Of a stretch of DNA of 34,621 bases, positions 1 through 10,004 are shown one piece after another. Location of the stretch: positions 1 to 34,621 of the forward strand of contig JADBKT010000016.1 of NCBI GenBank assembly GCA_014896255.1. The letters run 5' to 3'. Position 1 is the stretch's first letter, and each line of letters opens with the position of its first letter. Origin of the DNA: Hydrogenibacillus sp. Its GTDB lineage: Bacteria > Bacillota > Bacilli > Thermicanales > DSM-22653. The position numbers were made by a program, and so were the translations under genes. The notes under the pieces are model-generated. The model saw nothing but the letters and a program-made list of their open reading frames with translations. It was not told the DNA's origin and searched no databases.

Positions 1-6
1 TGCCGT

Positions 7-273
7 TTACGCCGCCACTTTGACGAACGGCCGTGAACTTAAGCGGCTGATGGCTTGGCAATGGGAACAGCGCGCTTCCTTTTTCGGCCGCCCGGCAACC
101 ACGTCGACGTGATGCTCATTTTGTTCAAGGCGATCGATGATCCAGCCTTTGAAGACCGAGAGCGTATCCGTAGACCGTTTTATAGGCGGTCGGAGCCTCC
201 TTGGGATGGGATGTGGTGTTGGTGACGATCCCTTTAGCGCTCTGACCGCCTTTTCCTGCTTGAGCAACCACAC
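7..273 (-). pseudogene. Possible remnant of an ISL3-like transposase N-terminus
   Basis: An 88-codon open frame whose C-terminal half contains a CxxC pair (CSHC) preceded by a basic GRPKKEAR stretch and followed by SRLSSRPF. This recalls the N-terminal zinc-binding part of ISL3-type transposases. The N-terminal half (rich in Arg and Pro) resembles nothing I know. The frame ends long before the catalytic domain of such proteins, so it would be a fragment. It could equally be a chance frame. The rest of the first 372 bases holds no gene or clear terminator that I can see. Confidence 0.25.
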
Positions 274-372
274 TTTTTAGCTTAGATCCGTGTACACTAT
301 TGCAATATTTCTGCTCTCCTCATCGACCTTGGCAACATCATCTCATCGCATACACGTGATCTATCTCGTCGC

Positions 373-1800
373 TCATACATCCACGTTGATCATCACGAAT
401 TTCAGCTCGGTCATCTCTTCGACGGCATATTTGACCCCTTCGCGGCCGAAGCCGCTCTCTTTCACCCCGCCGTACGGCATGTGATCGACGCGGAACGTCG
501 GAATGTCGTTGACCATAATGCCTCCGGCCTCCAAACGTTTGGCGGCATAAAAGGCTTTTTGGATGTCTCGAGTAAAAACGCCGACATTCAGTCCATAGCG
601 CGAATCGTTTGCCATCTCGATCGCCTGATCCAAGTTGCGGTATGGGATGAGCGAAGCAACCGGACCGAACACCTCTTGGGAGACGACGGCCATATCGGGT
701 TTGACATCGAGCAGGATGGTCGGCATATAGAATGCACCGTTTTGGGTTCCGCCGACCTCGATCCGTGCGCCGCCGCGGACAGCTTCCGCCACCCATGAGG
801 CGACGCGCTCCGCTTCTTCGGTCTGAATCATCGGGCCGACATCCGTCTCCTCGTCCAGCGGGTTGCCGACTTTGAGCGCCGCGGTCCGCTCGCGCAGCGC
901 CGCGCGAAATCGGTCGAAAATCGCTTCATGCACGTAGATGCGTTGTACAGAAATACAAATCTGTCCGGCGTATTGAAATGCCCCTTCTACTACCCGGTTC
1001 ACGGCGAATTCAAAAGGCGCATCCGGCTCGACGATGACCGCCGAGTTCGAGCCCAGCTCCAAAATCGTCCGTTTGAGCCCGCTTTTCTCGCGCAACGCTT
1101 TTCCCACCGCCGGGCTTCCGGTGAAGGTGATCACCTTGACGAGCGGGTGGGTCACCAGCACGTCTCCGATCTCGGCTCCCGATCCGGTGACGACCTGCAG
1201 CGCCCCGGGCGGAAGACCCGCCTCATGAAACAGTTCCGCAATGAACAAACTCGAAAGCGGCGTGCTTCCGGCCGGCTTCAACACCACCGTATTTCCGGCG
1301 GCAAGCGCAGGTCCGAGCTTATGAGCGACAAGGTTCAGCGGGAAGTTGAAGGGCGTTATCGCGGCCACCACGCCCAGCGGTTCGCGCCACGTCATCCCGA
1401 TGCGTCCTTCTCCCCCGACAGCCGCGTCGAGGGGAATCGTTTCTCCGCCGATCCGTTTGGCTTCTTCTGCCGAAAAGCGGTACGTCTGTATGGCCCGCTG
1501 CACTTCTCCTCGCGCTGCTTTAAGCGGTTTTCCCGCTTCTTCGGCGATGAGCCTTGCGGCTTCTTCCCGTCGCGCGTCCAGCAGTTCGGCGACCCGGAAT
1601 AAAATGCGCGATCTCGTGTGCGCCGGCTGTTCGCGGTAGGTGAGAAAAGCGCGATGGGCACCTTCGACGGCGCGAACGACGTCATCTTTCGAGGCCAAAC
1701 CGACTTTGGCCAACACTTTTCCGTCGTGCAGAGAATAAATCGGCATGGTCCGCTCTGCAACTTGACGCATGCCGTCTATCCACAATCCTTTGAAAGACAT
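373..1800 (-). CDS. NAD(P)-dependent aldehyde dehydrogenase (candidate succinate-semialdehyde dehydrogenase)
   Basis: A 475-residue ALDH-superfamily enzyme of normal length. Visible motifs are the N-terminal cofactor-fold segment ITPFNFPLN, the glycine motif FTGSPAVGK, the general-base glutamate in LELGSN and the nucleophilic cysteine in QYAGQICISVQR. The C-terminal motifs VSQEVFGPV and PYGGVKESGFG are also present. An in-frame ATG lies 39 bases upstream, but I chose the ATG at 1800 because AAAGGAGG sits 7-8 bases before it. This is the last gene of the polyamine catabolic run, 40 bases after glutamate dehydrogenase. Of the enzymes needed to take GABA to succinate, only succinate-semialdehyde oxidation lacks another candidate, so that role is inferred from context. 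The QICISVQR type of active site also occurs in lactaldehyde, sulfoacetaldehyde and non-phosphorylating glyceraldehyde-3-phosphate dehydrogenases, so the substrate is not certain. Confidence 0.9.
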   Translation of the reverse strand: MSFKGLWIDGMRQVAERTMPIYSLHDGKVLAKVGLASKDDVVRAVEGAHRAFLTYREQPAHTRSRILFRVAELLDARREEAARLIAEEAGKPLKAARGEVQRAIQTYRFSAEEAKRIGGETIPLDAAVGGEGRIGMTWREPLGVVAAITPFNFPLNLVAHKLGPALAAGNTVVLKPAGSTPLSSLFIAELFHEAGLPPGALQVVTGSGAEIGDVLVTHPLVKVITFTGSPAVGKALREKSGLKRTILELGSNSAVIVEPDAPFEFAVNRVVEGAFQYAGQICISVQRIYVHEAIFDRFRAALRERTAALKVGNPLDEETDVGPMIQTEEAERVASWVAEAVRGGARIEVGGTQNGAFYMPTILLDVKPDMAVVSQEVFGPVASLIPYRNLDQAIEMANDSRYGLNVGVFTRDIQKAFYAAKRLEAGGIMVNDIPTFRVDHMPYGGVKESGFGREGVKYAVEEMTELKFVMINVDV

Positions 1801-1840
1801 ATCCGGGCCTCCTTTCAAAATCATTTGCCGCCCCGTCAAT

Positions 1841-3106
1841 CTAAACCCACCCGCGATACCGCGACGCTTCGGCCGTTTTGCGCACGCCGACCATGTACGC
1901 CGCCAGGCGCATGTCCACGCCCCGGCTTTCGGCCATCGCCACGACGTTGCTGAACGCCCTGACGAGCACCTGCTCGAGTTTCGCCAGCACTTCTTCCTCG
2001 GACCAGTAGTATCCTTGGTTGTTCTGCACCCATTCGAAGTACGAGACCGTCACCCCGCCGGCGCTCGCCAGCACGTCCGGCACGATGAACACGCCGCGCT
2101 CCGTGAGGATCCGCGTCGCCTCCCGCGTCGTCGGCCCGTTCGCCGCTTCGACGATGATCTTCGCCTGGATGTTCGGCGCGTTCTCCGCCGTGATCTGGTT
2201 TTCCACCGCCGCCGGCACCAGAATGTCACACGGAAGTTGCAAAAGCTCCCGGTTGGTGATCGTGTTCTTAAACAGCCGCGTCACGGTGCCGAATGAATCG
2301 CGCTTCTCGAGCAGGGCGTCGATGTCGAGACCTTCCGGGTCGTACAGGCCGCCGTAGACGTCGGAGATGCCGACGACCTTCGCTCCGGCGTCGTGCATGA
2401 ACTTGGCGAGATAGCTCCCGGCGTTGCCGAAGCCCTGCACGACGACCCGCGCCCCGGCGAGCGGGATGCCGAGCTTCTTCGCCGCCTCGCGGATCATGAT
2501 CGTCACGCCGCGCGCCGTCGCCGTCTCCCGCACATGGGAGCCGCCCAGGACGATCGGCTTGCCGGTGATGAAACCCGGCGAGTCGTGTTCCCGGATGCGG
2601 CTGTATTCATCGAGCATCCAAGCCATGATCTGCGAGTTGGTGGCGATGTCCGGCGCGGGGATGTCCTTCGTCGGGCCGACGATCTGGCTGATCGCCCGCA
2701 CGTAGCCGCGGCTTAGGCGCTCCAGCTCGCGGAACGAGAGCTCCGTCGGATTGACGACGATGCCGCCCTTGGCGCCGCCGTACGGCAGATCGACGATGCC
2801 GGCTTTGAGGGTCATCCAAATGGAAAGCGCTTTAACTTCATCCTCGGTGACGTCCGGATGAAAGCGCACGCCGCCTTTCGTCGGGCCGACGGCGTCGTTG
2901 TGCTGGGCCCGATAGCCCGTAAAGACCCGCACGCTGCCGTCGTCCATGCGCACCGGGATGCGCACGGTCAAAAAACGCACGGGTTCTTTCAACAACTCAT
3001 ACATCGCCTCGGGATAGCCGAGCTTTTGAAGCGCCTCCTTGATGATCACCTGCGTCGACGAAAGAACATCAAATTCCTGCACCGAATCCAGTCTTATGCC
3101 CTTCAT
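1841..3106 (-). CDS. rocG: Glutamate dehydrogenase (RocG/GudB type)
   Basis: A 421-residue hexameric-type Glu/Leu/Phe/Val dehydrogenase. It interconverts glutamate with 2-oxoglutarate plus ammonia in the cytoplasm. Diagnostic segments are the substrate-binding GPTKGGVRFHP, the lysine-containing PYGGAKGGI, the loop PTKDIPAPD and the Rossmann motif VVQGFGNAGS. Length and order match Bacillus RocG/GudB. The ATG at 3106 lies one base after the stop of the upstream potD gene (TGA-G-ATG), and only a weak GGAAGTGA precedes it, so translation is probably coupled to potD. In this operon two aminotransferases consume 2-oxoglutarate and make glutamate. A catabolic glutamate dehydrogenase would regenerate the acceptor and release ammonium. 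The symbol follows the closest Bacillus family; gudB would be equally defensible. Confidence 0.93.
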   Translation of the reverse strand: MKGIRLDSVQEFDVLSSTQVIIKEALQKLGYPEAMYELLKEPVRFLTVRIPVRMDDGSVRVFTGYRAQHNDAVGPTKGGVRFHPDVTEDEVKALSIWMTLKAGIVDLPYGGAKGGIVVNPTELSFRELERLSRGYVRAISQIVGPTKDIPAPDIATNSQIMAWMLDEYSRIREHDSPGFITGKPIVLGGSHVRETATARGVTIMIREAAKKLGIPLAGARVVVQGFGNAGSYLAKFMHDAGAKVVGISDVYGGLYDPEGLDIDALLEKRDSFGTVTRLFKNTITNRELLQLPCDILVPAAVENQITAENAPNIQAKIIVEAANGPTTREATRILTERGVFIVPDVLASAGGVTVSYFEWVQNNQGYYWSEEEVLAKLEQVLVRAFSNVVAMAESRGVDMRLAAYMVGVRKTAEASRYRGWV

Positions 3107-3107
3107 C

Positions 3108-4193
3108 TCAACGCTTCACTTCCGACCATATCCTGTCGTACAATTTCGTCGCTTCCCCGATGTCCCGAATATATTGACCCTTTTTGACGACGTCTTTTGG
3201 CGGATAAACGGCCGGATTGTTCAAAAGGGCCGGATCCATATATTGATGGGCCGCTTCGTTCGGATTGGAATAAGGAAAAGCCTTCGAAATTTCCGCGCTT
3301 ACCTTCGGATCGAGGACATAGTTGATAAACGCATGCGCCGCCTTCGGATGTGGGGCCTTTTGAGGGATGACAAAGCTGTCCATCCACAAGCCGATGCCTT
3401 CTTGGGGAAAAACCGGGACGATGTTCGGATTGCCCTGTTGGGCGAGAGGAATTTCGCCGTTCCAGATAAAACCCGCCACGGCCTCGCCATTGATGAGCAG
3501 CGTCTTCGGACTGTCGCTGTCGAACGCCTTGATGTTCGGCATCAGCTTTTGAAGCTCTTCTTTGGCTTGTTCCAAAATGGACGGATCCGTTTCATTTTTG
3601 GCGTAACCCATTTTTTGAAGGACCATGCCGATCACTTCGCGGGCATCATCCAACACGACCAAGCTGTTCCGAAATTCCGGCCGCCATAGATCGGCATAGG
3701 ACGTTACCGCATCCTTCACTTTCGATTGATCGACCGCGATCAGCGTGCTGCCCCACATATAAGGCACCGAATACCGATTTCCGGGATCGAACGGTTGATT
3801 CTTATAATCCTCGCCGATGTTCTTAAAGTTTGGGATTTTGTCGAGATCGACGGGGTCCAACATCTTTTGTTTGATCATCACATCGACCATGTAGTCGGAA
3901 AGCACGGCGAGATCGTAGACTCCGCCGGCGGCACTGATTTTGGCCATCGCTTCTTCATTGGACGAGTATTCGCTGCGGTTGACTTTCACGCCGTATTCTC
4001 GTTCAAAACGGGCAAGGACATCATTCGGCATATACTCCGACCAGATAAATAAGTTGAGCTCCCCTTCAAGGCCATTGTCGTTGTCCGTTTGACCGGCGGA
4101 GCCCTTAGCGCCGCACCCGGCCAAAAGGAACATCGCCGCCATAAGCAGACCGAGCGTCACCGCAAACACGTTGTGCGCCCTTCGTTTGATCAT
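3108..4193 (-). CDS. potD: Polyamine ABC transporter substrate-binding lipoprotein (PotD-like)
   Basis: A 361-residue extracytoplasmic solute-binding protein. It starts with a lipoprotein signal peptide: basic MIKRR, a hydrophobic core and the lipobox LAGC with Cys27 as the lipidation site. The mature protein opens with LNLFIWSEYMPNDVLARFE, the beginning typical of the PotD/PotF polyamine-binding family. YDLAVLSDYMV and the VPYMWGSTLIAVD segment are also typical of the family. An AGGGGG run precedes the ATG. It lies seven genes downstream of the matching potABC genes but in the same run. The substrate is presumably agmatine, putrescine or spermidine; residues around the pocket cannot be resolved by eye. 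It is separated from the small lipoyl-like gene by 14 bases. Confidence 0.92.
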   Translation of the reverse strand: MIKRRAHNVFAVTLGLLMAAMFLLAGCGAKGSAGQTDNDNGLEGELNLFIWSEYMPNDVLARFEREYGVKVNRSEYSSNEEAMAKISAAGGVYDLAVLSDYMVDVMIKQKMLDPVDLDKIPNFKNIGEDYKNQPFDPGNRYSVPYMWGSTLIAVDQSKVKDAVTSYADLWRPEFRNSLVVLDDAREVIGMVLQKMGYAKNETDPSILEQAKEELQKLMPNIKAFDSDSPKTLLINGEAVAGFIWNGEIPLAQQGNPNIVPVFPQEGIGLWMDSFVIPQKAPHPKAAHAFINYVLDPKVSAEISKAFPYSNPNEAAHQYMDPALLNNPAVYPPKDVVKKGQYIRDIGEATKLYDRIWSEVKR

Positions 4194-4207
4194 CTCGATG
4201 ATCCCCC

Positions 4208-4453
4208 CTATCCGTGATTTCGTTCCGGGATCTCTTCGATATACGCGACGATCATCCCCGGGATGACTTCATCCCCCGCCTCCACTTCGATGCTGATCAT
4301 CTTCCCGTTCACTTCGGCGACGACGGGGACGATGCCGTCCGGCGTCCGAATGGCGATCACCTCCTCCCCTTCTTCGACCGGGCTGTTGATCGCCAGAAAA
4401 ACGGCATCGACAATTCCGACGCAGGGACTGAGGACCTCGTGACGGATGCGCAT
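4208..4453 (-). CDS. Small biotinyl/lipoyl-like domain protein lacking the modifiable lysine
   Basis: An 81-residue protein that is essentially one hammerhead domain. The first half is VLSPCVGIVDAVFLAI..VEEGEEVIAI and the second half is VAEVNGKMISIEVEAGDEVIPGMIVAYIEE, the pattern of biotinyl/lipoyl domains. The hairpin that normally carries the lysine (xMKM in biotin carriers, DK in lipoyl domains) reads RTPDGIVP, so the modification site appears to be Asp or Gly. The only lysine lies after the next glycine and is not at the usual site. The ATG at 4453 has a poorly placed AAGGGG about 15 bases upstream. It sits between patA and potD. I know no function; a regulatory or scaffold role, or a binding protein for a cofactor-like ligand, are possibilities only. 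Confidence 0.8.
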   Translation of the reverse strand: MRIRHEVLSPCVGIVDAVFLAINSPVEEGEEVIAIRTPDGIVPVVAEVNGKMISIEVEAGDEVIPGMIVAYIEEIPERNHG

Positions 4454-4515
4454 TTTGATTGAACATATCCCCTTCTATCGTCAGTTTTAAAGCATAATCT
4501 TTCTACATTGCACTT

Positions 4516-5916
<1,401 letters not shown>

Positions 5917-7287
5917 TTATGGTTTTGACGTCAACCCTTCGGCGGCCGCCTGAACGGCTTCTTCCAAGATGTCCATCCCTTCCTGAAGCTGATCATCGGT
6001 CATGACCAAGGGCGGAAGGAAGCGAATCACATTGCTGTAAATGCCGGCGCTCATGACGATCACGCCCCGGCGAATGCTTTCGGCAATGATCGGCCCGACC
6101 AACTCTTTGGCCGGCTCTTTCGTCTGTCGATCGCGCACCAGTTCGATCGCCACCATCGCGCCCAAACCCCGAACATCGCCGATGAACGGGAAGCGCTCCT
6201 GCATGCGTCGAAGTCTCTCTTTAAGCTGTGCGCCGATGGCCTCCGCGCGCTCAAGAAGTCCCTCGCGCGTAAGCAACTCTATAACCTCTAAAGCCGCGAC
6301 GCATCCGAGCGGGCTGCCGCCGTACGTTCCGCCGATCTCTCCGGGGGACGGCGCCTCCATGATCTCCGCGCGACCGGTCACCGCACTGAGCGGCACTCCG
6401 GCGGCGATGGACTTCGACATCGTCATGAGGTCGGGTACGACGTCGTAATGCTCGATGGCGAACATCTTTCCGGTACGCCCAAAACCCGTCTGAATCTCAT
6501 CGACGATCATCAGGATGCCGTAACGATCGCAGATCTCCCGAACGCCCTGGACGAACCGCTTGGACGGCACAACGAAACCGCCTTCCCCCTGCACCGGTTC
6601 CATGATGATGGCGGCCACGCTTTCGGCCGGCACCTCGGCGATGAACATCCTTTCCAACCGCTCCAGAAGCTCGCGGTCATATGCCTCATCGCTCAATTCC
6701 GGCGGTTTTCGATAGTAATACGGATACGCGACCCTGTATGTCTCCGGCGCAAAGGGACCGAATCCATACTTGTAAGGCTTGACTTTGCTCGTCAGCGACA
6801 TGGCCAACAGCGTCCGCCCGTGAAATCCGCGCTCAAACGAGATGACGGCGCTGCGACCCGTGTATTTGCGGGCGATTTTGATCGCGTTTTCGACAGCCTC
6901 GGCGCCGCTGTTCAAGAAAAACGTCTTTTTGGCGTGATTCCCCGGGGTGATGGTGTTCAATTTTTCCGCCAATGCGATATACGACTCATACATCATCACG
7001 TGATAACTCGTGTGCAGGAACCGGTCCGCCTGCGCTTTGATCGCCTCGACGACGCGCGGCGGGCAATGCCCGGCGTTGAGCGAGCCGATGGCCCCGGCAA
7101 AATCGATGAACGTGTTGCCGTCGACGTCGGTCAGAAGCGCTCCTTCTCCCTTGACGGCAAAGGTCGGCGCAGTGTTGAACGGTCCCCGAGGAACGTTCGC
7201 TTCCTTTCGCTTCAACAGCGCCCGTGCCTTCGGCCCGGGAATGTCCGTCTGGATACGGACGAACCGCCGGTTGGTGATCGTCATCAT
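5917..7287 (-). CDS. gabT: 4-Aminobutyrate aminotransferase
   Basis: A 456-residue class III aminotransferase of the GabT family. Visible motifs are FIDFAGAIGSLNAGHCPP, FFLNSGAEAVENAIKIAR, FERGFHGRTLLAMSLT, MEPVQGEGGF, VDEIQTGFGRTGKMF and the PLP-lysine segment MSKSIAAGVPLSAV, with GTYGGSPLGC after it. These are the usual GABA transaminase signatures. It converts GABA plus 2-oxoglutarate to succinate semialdehyde plus glutamate. Two ATGs lie in tandem at 7287 and 7284. GAGGGGG stands 4 and 7 bases before them, so the second may be the true start. It lies between agmatinase and putrescine aminotransferase and carries out the third step of the inferred pathway. Confidence 0.93.
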   Translation of the reverse strand: MMTITNRRFVRIQTDIPGPKARALLKRKEANVPRGPFNTAPTFAVKGEGALLTDVDGNTFIDFAGAIGSLNAGHCPPRVVEAIKAQADRFLHTSYHVMMYESYIALAEKLNTITPGNHAKKTFFLNSGAEAVENAIKIARKYTGRSAVISFERGFHGRTLLAMSLTSKVKPYKYGFGPFAPETYRVAYPYYYRKPPELSDEAYDRELLERLERMFIAEVPAESVAAIIMEPVQGEGGFVVPSKRFVQGVREICDRYGILMIVDEIQTGFGRTGKMFAIEHYDVVPDLMTMSKSIAAGVPLSAVTGRAEIMEAPSPGEIGGTYGGSPLGCVAALEVIELLTREGLLERAEAIGAQLKERLRRMQERFPFIGDVRGLGAMVAIELVRDRQTKEPAKELVGPIIAESIRRGVIVMSAGIYSNVIRFLPPLVMTDDQLQEGMDILEEAVQAAAEGLTSKP

Positions 7288-7341
7288 CGTCCCCCTCTCA
7301 ATCCGGACGCACGCCGATCAGCACATACCTGCCGATCTGCA

Positions 7342-8280
7342 CTAGCTTCGAATGACATTCGCCCGGTCGCGCCCGGCCAATGCGTCTTCTCGTGCCCGGG
7401 CCGGCCCCGGACCTTCCCACCAGTAGGCGACAAGCGCTTCGCGGACGATTTTGGCCGCGGTGATCGCCGTCGTTCCCGACGGATCATACGGCGGCGAAAC
7501 TTCGACCACATCCATGCCGACGACGTTCAGTCCGGCCAGCGACCGCAGGGCGTCGAACGCGTCGCGAACGGTGATGCCGTCCGGTTCGGGCGTTCCCGTC
7601 CCCGGACAAAAGGCCGGATCGATCACGTCGATATCAAAGGTGATGTAGACGGGTCGGTCGGCAAAACGCGCCATGTCGCGGGTCAGTTCGGTCACGCCAT
7701 ACCGCCGCATGACGGTCATCGTCTCGGCATATTGAAACTCGTGCCGCTCGCCCGAGCGAATGCCGTATTGGTAGATTCGACCCGCTCCCAGTCGCTCGGC
7801 ACAGCGGCGGATGACCGTCGCGTGCGATCGGGACTCGCCGAAAAACGTGTCGCGCAGATCGGTATGAGCGTCAAAGTGAACCAGCACGAGATCAGGATAG
7901 CGTTCAGCGACGGCGGTGACGACCGGCAGGGTGATCAAATGCTCTCCTCCCAGGACAAACGGTATCTTTCCTTGCTCCACGATGCGTTTGGCCTGCTCGT
8001 AGATGATCGCCAGGCTTTGTTCGACATTGCCGAACGGCAGGACCAGATCGCCGATGTCGGCGACGCGCACCTCCGACAGATGCCGATCATAGACCGGACT
8101 ATATTCCTCCAGGCCGTATGAAGCCTCGCGGATGCGCCCCGGTCCGAAGCGGGTTCCCGGCTTGAAGCTCACCGTCCAGTCCATCGGTGCGCCGAACATC
8201 ACAACACGAGCACGTTCAACATCCGTTCCGGCAAAGTTGAACACGCCGAGCGACTGTAGGTGACGATCGAGTTCCGACAT
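7342..8280 (-). CDS. speB: Agmatinase (ureohydrolase family)
   Basis: A 312-residue ureohydrolase. The manganese-binding motifs are GGEHLIT, FDAHTDLRD, SHATVIRR and FDIDVIDPAFCPGTGTPEP, followed by VEVSPPYDPSGTTA near the C-terminus. The family splits arginase, agmatinase, guanidinobutyrase and formiminoglutamase. The YSPVYDRHL N-terminal region, GTGTPEPDG and the polyamine gene neighbourhood favour agmatinase, giving putrescine plus urea. No urease genes are visible here. An in-frame TTG lies two codons upstream at 8286; AGGAGG is 10 bases before the ATG at 8280 and only 4 before the TTG, so I prefer the ATG. The C-terminal 25 residues (GPGPARAREDALAG) are an Arg/Ala-rich tail beyond the usual end of the domain. 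Confidence 0.9.
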   Translation of the reverse strand: MSELDRHLQSLGVFNFAGTDVERARVVMFGAPMDWTVSFKPGTRFGPGRIREASYGLEEYSPVYDRHLSEVRVADIGDLVLPFGNVEQSLAIIYEQAKRIVEQGKIPFVLGGEHLITLPVVTAVAERYPDLVLVHFDAHTDLRDTFFGESRSHATVIRRCAERLGAGRIYQYGIRSGERHEFQYAETMTVMRRYGVTELTRDMARFADRPVYITFDIDVIDPAFCPGTGTPEPDGITVRDAFDALRSLAGLNVVGMDVVEVSPPYDPSGTTAITAAKIVREALVAYWWEGPGPARAREDALAGRDRANVIRS

Positions 8281-8310
8281 GCTCAAACGGCCTCCTTCTG
8301 CGTTGCCGAT

Positions 8311-9090
8311 CTATGCTCCCCGCTTCATCAATCGCTCCGCGAAGATGACGATGGTCAAGGTCACCAACAGCATGATCGTCGACAGCGCGTTGATCTCCGG
8401 CGTGACGCCGAATTTCACCATCGAGAACACCTTAATCGGCAAGGTCGTCGTGCTCGGTCCGACGACGAAAAAGCTGATGATCACGTCGTCCACGGACATC
8501 GTAAACGCCAACAGCGCGCCGGCGACGACGCCCGGCATGATCAGCGGCAACATCACCTGGACAAAGGTCTGCCACTGGTTGGCGCCGAGATCCATGGCCG
8601 CTTCCTCCACGGAGCGGTCAAATCCTTGAAGGCGCGAACGGACGACGATGGCGACGAACGGCAAACAGAACGTCACGTGCGCGATGATGAGCGATATCAG
8701 CCCGAGCGGAATGTGCACCTGCGTAAAAAAGATCAACATGGCGATGCCGAGCACGATTTCGGGAATGACGATCGGAATATAGAGCATCCCGTCCAAGGCG
8801 GTCTTCCCGCGAAAGTGATATTTATACATTCCGACGGCGACCAACGTGCCGAGCGCCGTTGCGGCGAGCGTGCTGATCACGGCGACGACCAGCGTCGTCC
8901 GCGTCGCTTCGAGAATATCGCCGTTCTGCAGGAGCTTCCCGTACCATTCAAAGGTAAATCCCGTCCATACGGTGTTCAAGCGCGACCGATTGAAGGAATA
9001 AACGACGAGCACGATGATCGGCGCATACAAGAACGCATAGACCAACAGCGCATACGTCACCGACAACCAATGCGACGCCCGCCGGATCAT
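8311..9090 (-). CDS. potC: Polyamine ABC transporter permease (PotC-like)
   Basis: A 259-residue inner permease with about six membrane segments, starting with a hydrophobic segment VTYALLVYAFLYAPIIVLVVYSF. The EAA coupling loop is EEAAMDLGANQWQTFVQVMLPLIMPG, typical of PotC/PotI proteins. SVDDVIISFFV and PIKVFSMVKFGVTPEINALST are also characteristic. The open frame extends far upstream, but the ATG at 9090 has GGAGG seven bases before it and overlaps the potB stop by one base (TGATG), so this start is well supported. It pairs with PotB to form the channel energised by PotA. Confidence 0.93.
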   Translation of the reverse strand: MIRRASHWLSVTYALLVYAFLYAPIIVLVVYSFNRSRLNTVWTGFTFEWYGKLLQNGDILEATRTTLVVAVISTLAATALGTLVAVGMYKYHFRGKTALDGMLYIPIVIPEIVLGIAMLIFFTQVHIPLGLISLIIAHVTFCLPFVAIVVRSRLQGFDRSVEEAAMDLGANQWQTFVQVMLPLIMPGVVAGALLAFTMSVDDVIISFFVVGPSTTTLPIKVFSMVKFGVTPEINALSTIMLLVTLTIVIFAERLMKRGA

Positions 9091-10004
9091 CAGAATACCT
9101 CCAAATCGCGCTTGTTCCCCAGCAGGCGGAAGTAAACGCCGAGGAGGATCAGCGTGATGACGATCAACCCGATGGACAAGGCCGCACCGAAGGGCCAATC
9201 GCGGGCGCTCAGAAACTGATTCTTGATTAAGTTGCTGATCAACATGACTTTGCTTCCGCCCAGCAAGTCGGGGATGAAAAAGAACCCCAAGCTCGGAATG
9301 AACACGAGCAGCGATCCGGCGATGACGCCCGGAAACGTCAACGGCAATGTGACGTGTAAAAAGGCCTTCCACGGGCGCGCCCCGAGATCGCCGGCCGCCT
9401 CCAAAAGCGTCCAATCAAACTTTTCAATCGAAGCGAACAACGGCAAGATCATAAAGGGCAAAAACTCGTAGACCATGCCGACCATCACGGCAAACTCGTT
9501 GTACATCATGGGAAGCGGGTGGGAAATCACCCCCAGATTCATGAGAACGGTGTTGATCACGCCTTCGGTCCGCAAAAGCACGATCATCGCATACGTCCGA
9601 ATGAGCGAATTCGTCCAGAAGGGAACGATGATCAACATCAGCAGGACCGAACGCCAACGGGCCGGAGCGCGCGCGACAATATACGCAAAGGGGTATCCGA
9701 TCCAGGCCGTGATCAACGTCGTGGCGAAGGCGATGGCCAGCGAGACGAACAAAATTCGGACATACAGCGGATCGAAGAGACGAACATAGTTGTCGAGGGA
9801 AAAGACATATTCGATCCCGCCGTACGTTCCACGCACAAAGAAGCTCACGACGACGACCAATCCGAGCGGCACGGCGATGAACGCGACGAGCCACAGGCTC
9901 GCCGGGAAAACGGTCCAAAGCGGCCCGAAGCGCTGCCATTGCGGCCGACGCACCTGCCCGGAGGATGGATCAACGGGATATTGCAACGAAAGCGACTCCC
10001 TCAT
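9090..10004 (-). CDS. potB: Polyamine ABC transporter permease (PotB-like)
   Basis: A 304-residue permease of the PotB/PotH type with about six membrane helices. WLVAFIAVPLGLVVVVSFF is the first, preceded by a roughly 30-residue polar N-terminus. The EAA loop LLEAAGDLGARPWKAFLHVTLPLTFPG is intact, and the family segment FIPSLGFFFIPDLLGGSKVMLISNLI is present. I chose the ATG at 10004, which overlaps the potA stop by four bases (ATGA) and has GGTGGTGAT upstream, rather than the in-frame start 33 bases earlier. It belongs to the agmatine/putrescine uptake system together with PotA, PotC and PotD. Confidence 0.93.
   Translation of the reverse strand: MRESLSLQYPVDPSSGQVRRPQWQRFGPLWTVFPASLWLVAFIAVPLGLVVVVSFFVRGTYGGIEYVFSLDNYVRLFDPLYVRILFVSLAIAFATTLITAWIGYPFAYIVARAPARWRSVLLMLIIVPFWTNSLIRTYAMIVLLRTEGVINTVLMNLGVISHPLPMMYNEFAVMVGMVYEFLPFMILPLFASIEKFDWTLLEAAGDLGARPWKAFLHVTLPLTFPGVIAGSLLVFIPSLGFFFIPDLLGGSKVMLISNLIKNQFLSARDWPFGAALSIGLIVITLILLGVYFRLLGNKRDLEVF

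Noticed and set aside
338-796. Long open frames antisense to or in other frames of the aldehyde dehydrogenase and many other genes
   Set aside because: They are Arg/Pro-rich shadow frames expected in GC-rich coding DNA, without ribosome-binding sites or recognisable domains.
9091-9414. Upstream extension of the PotC frame to 9414
   Set aside because: It overlaps potB heavily, has no domain content, and the ATG at 9090 has an ideal ribosome-binding site and stop/start overlap.
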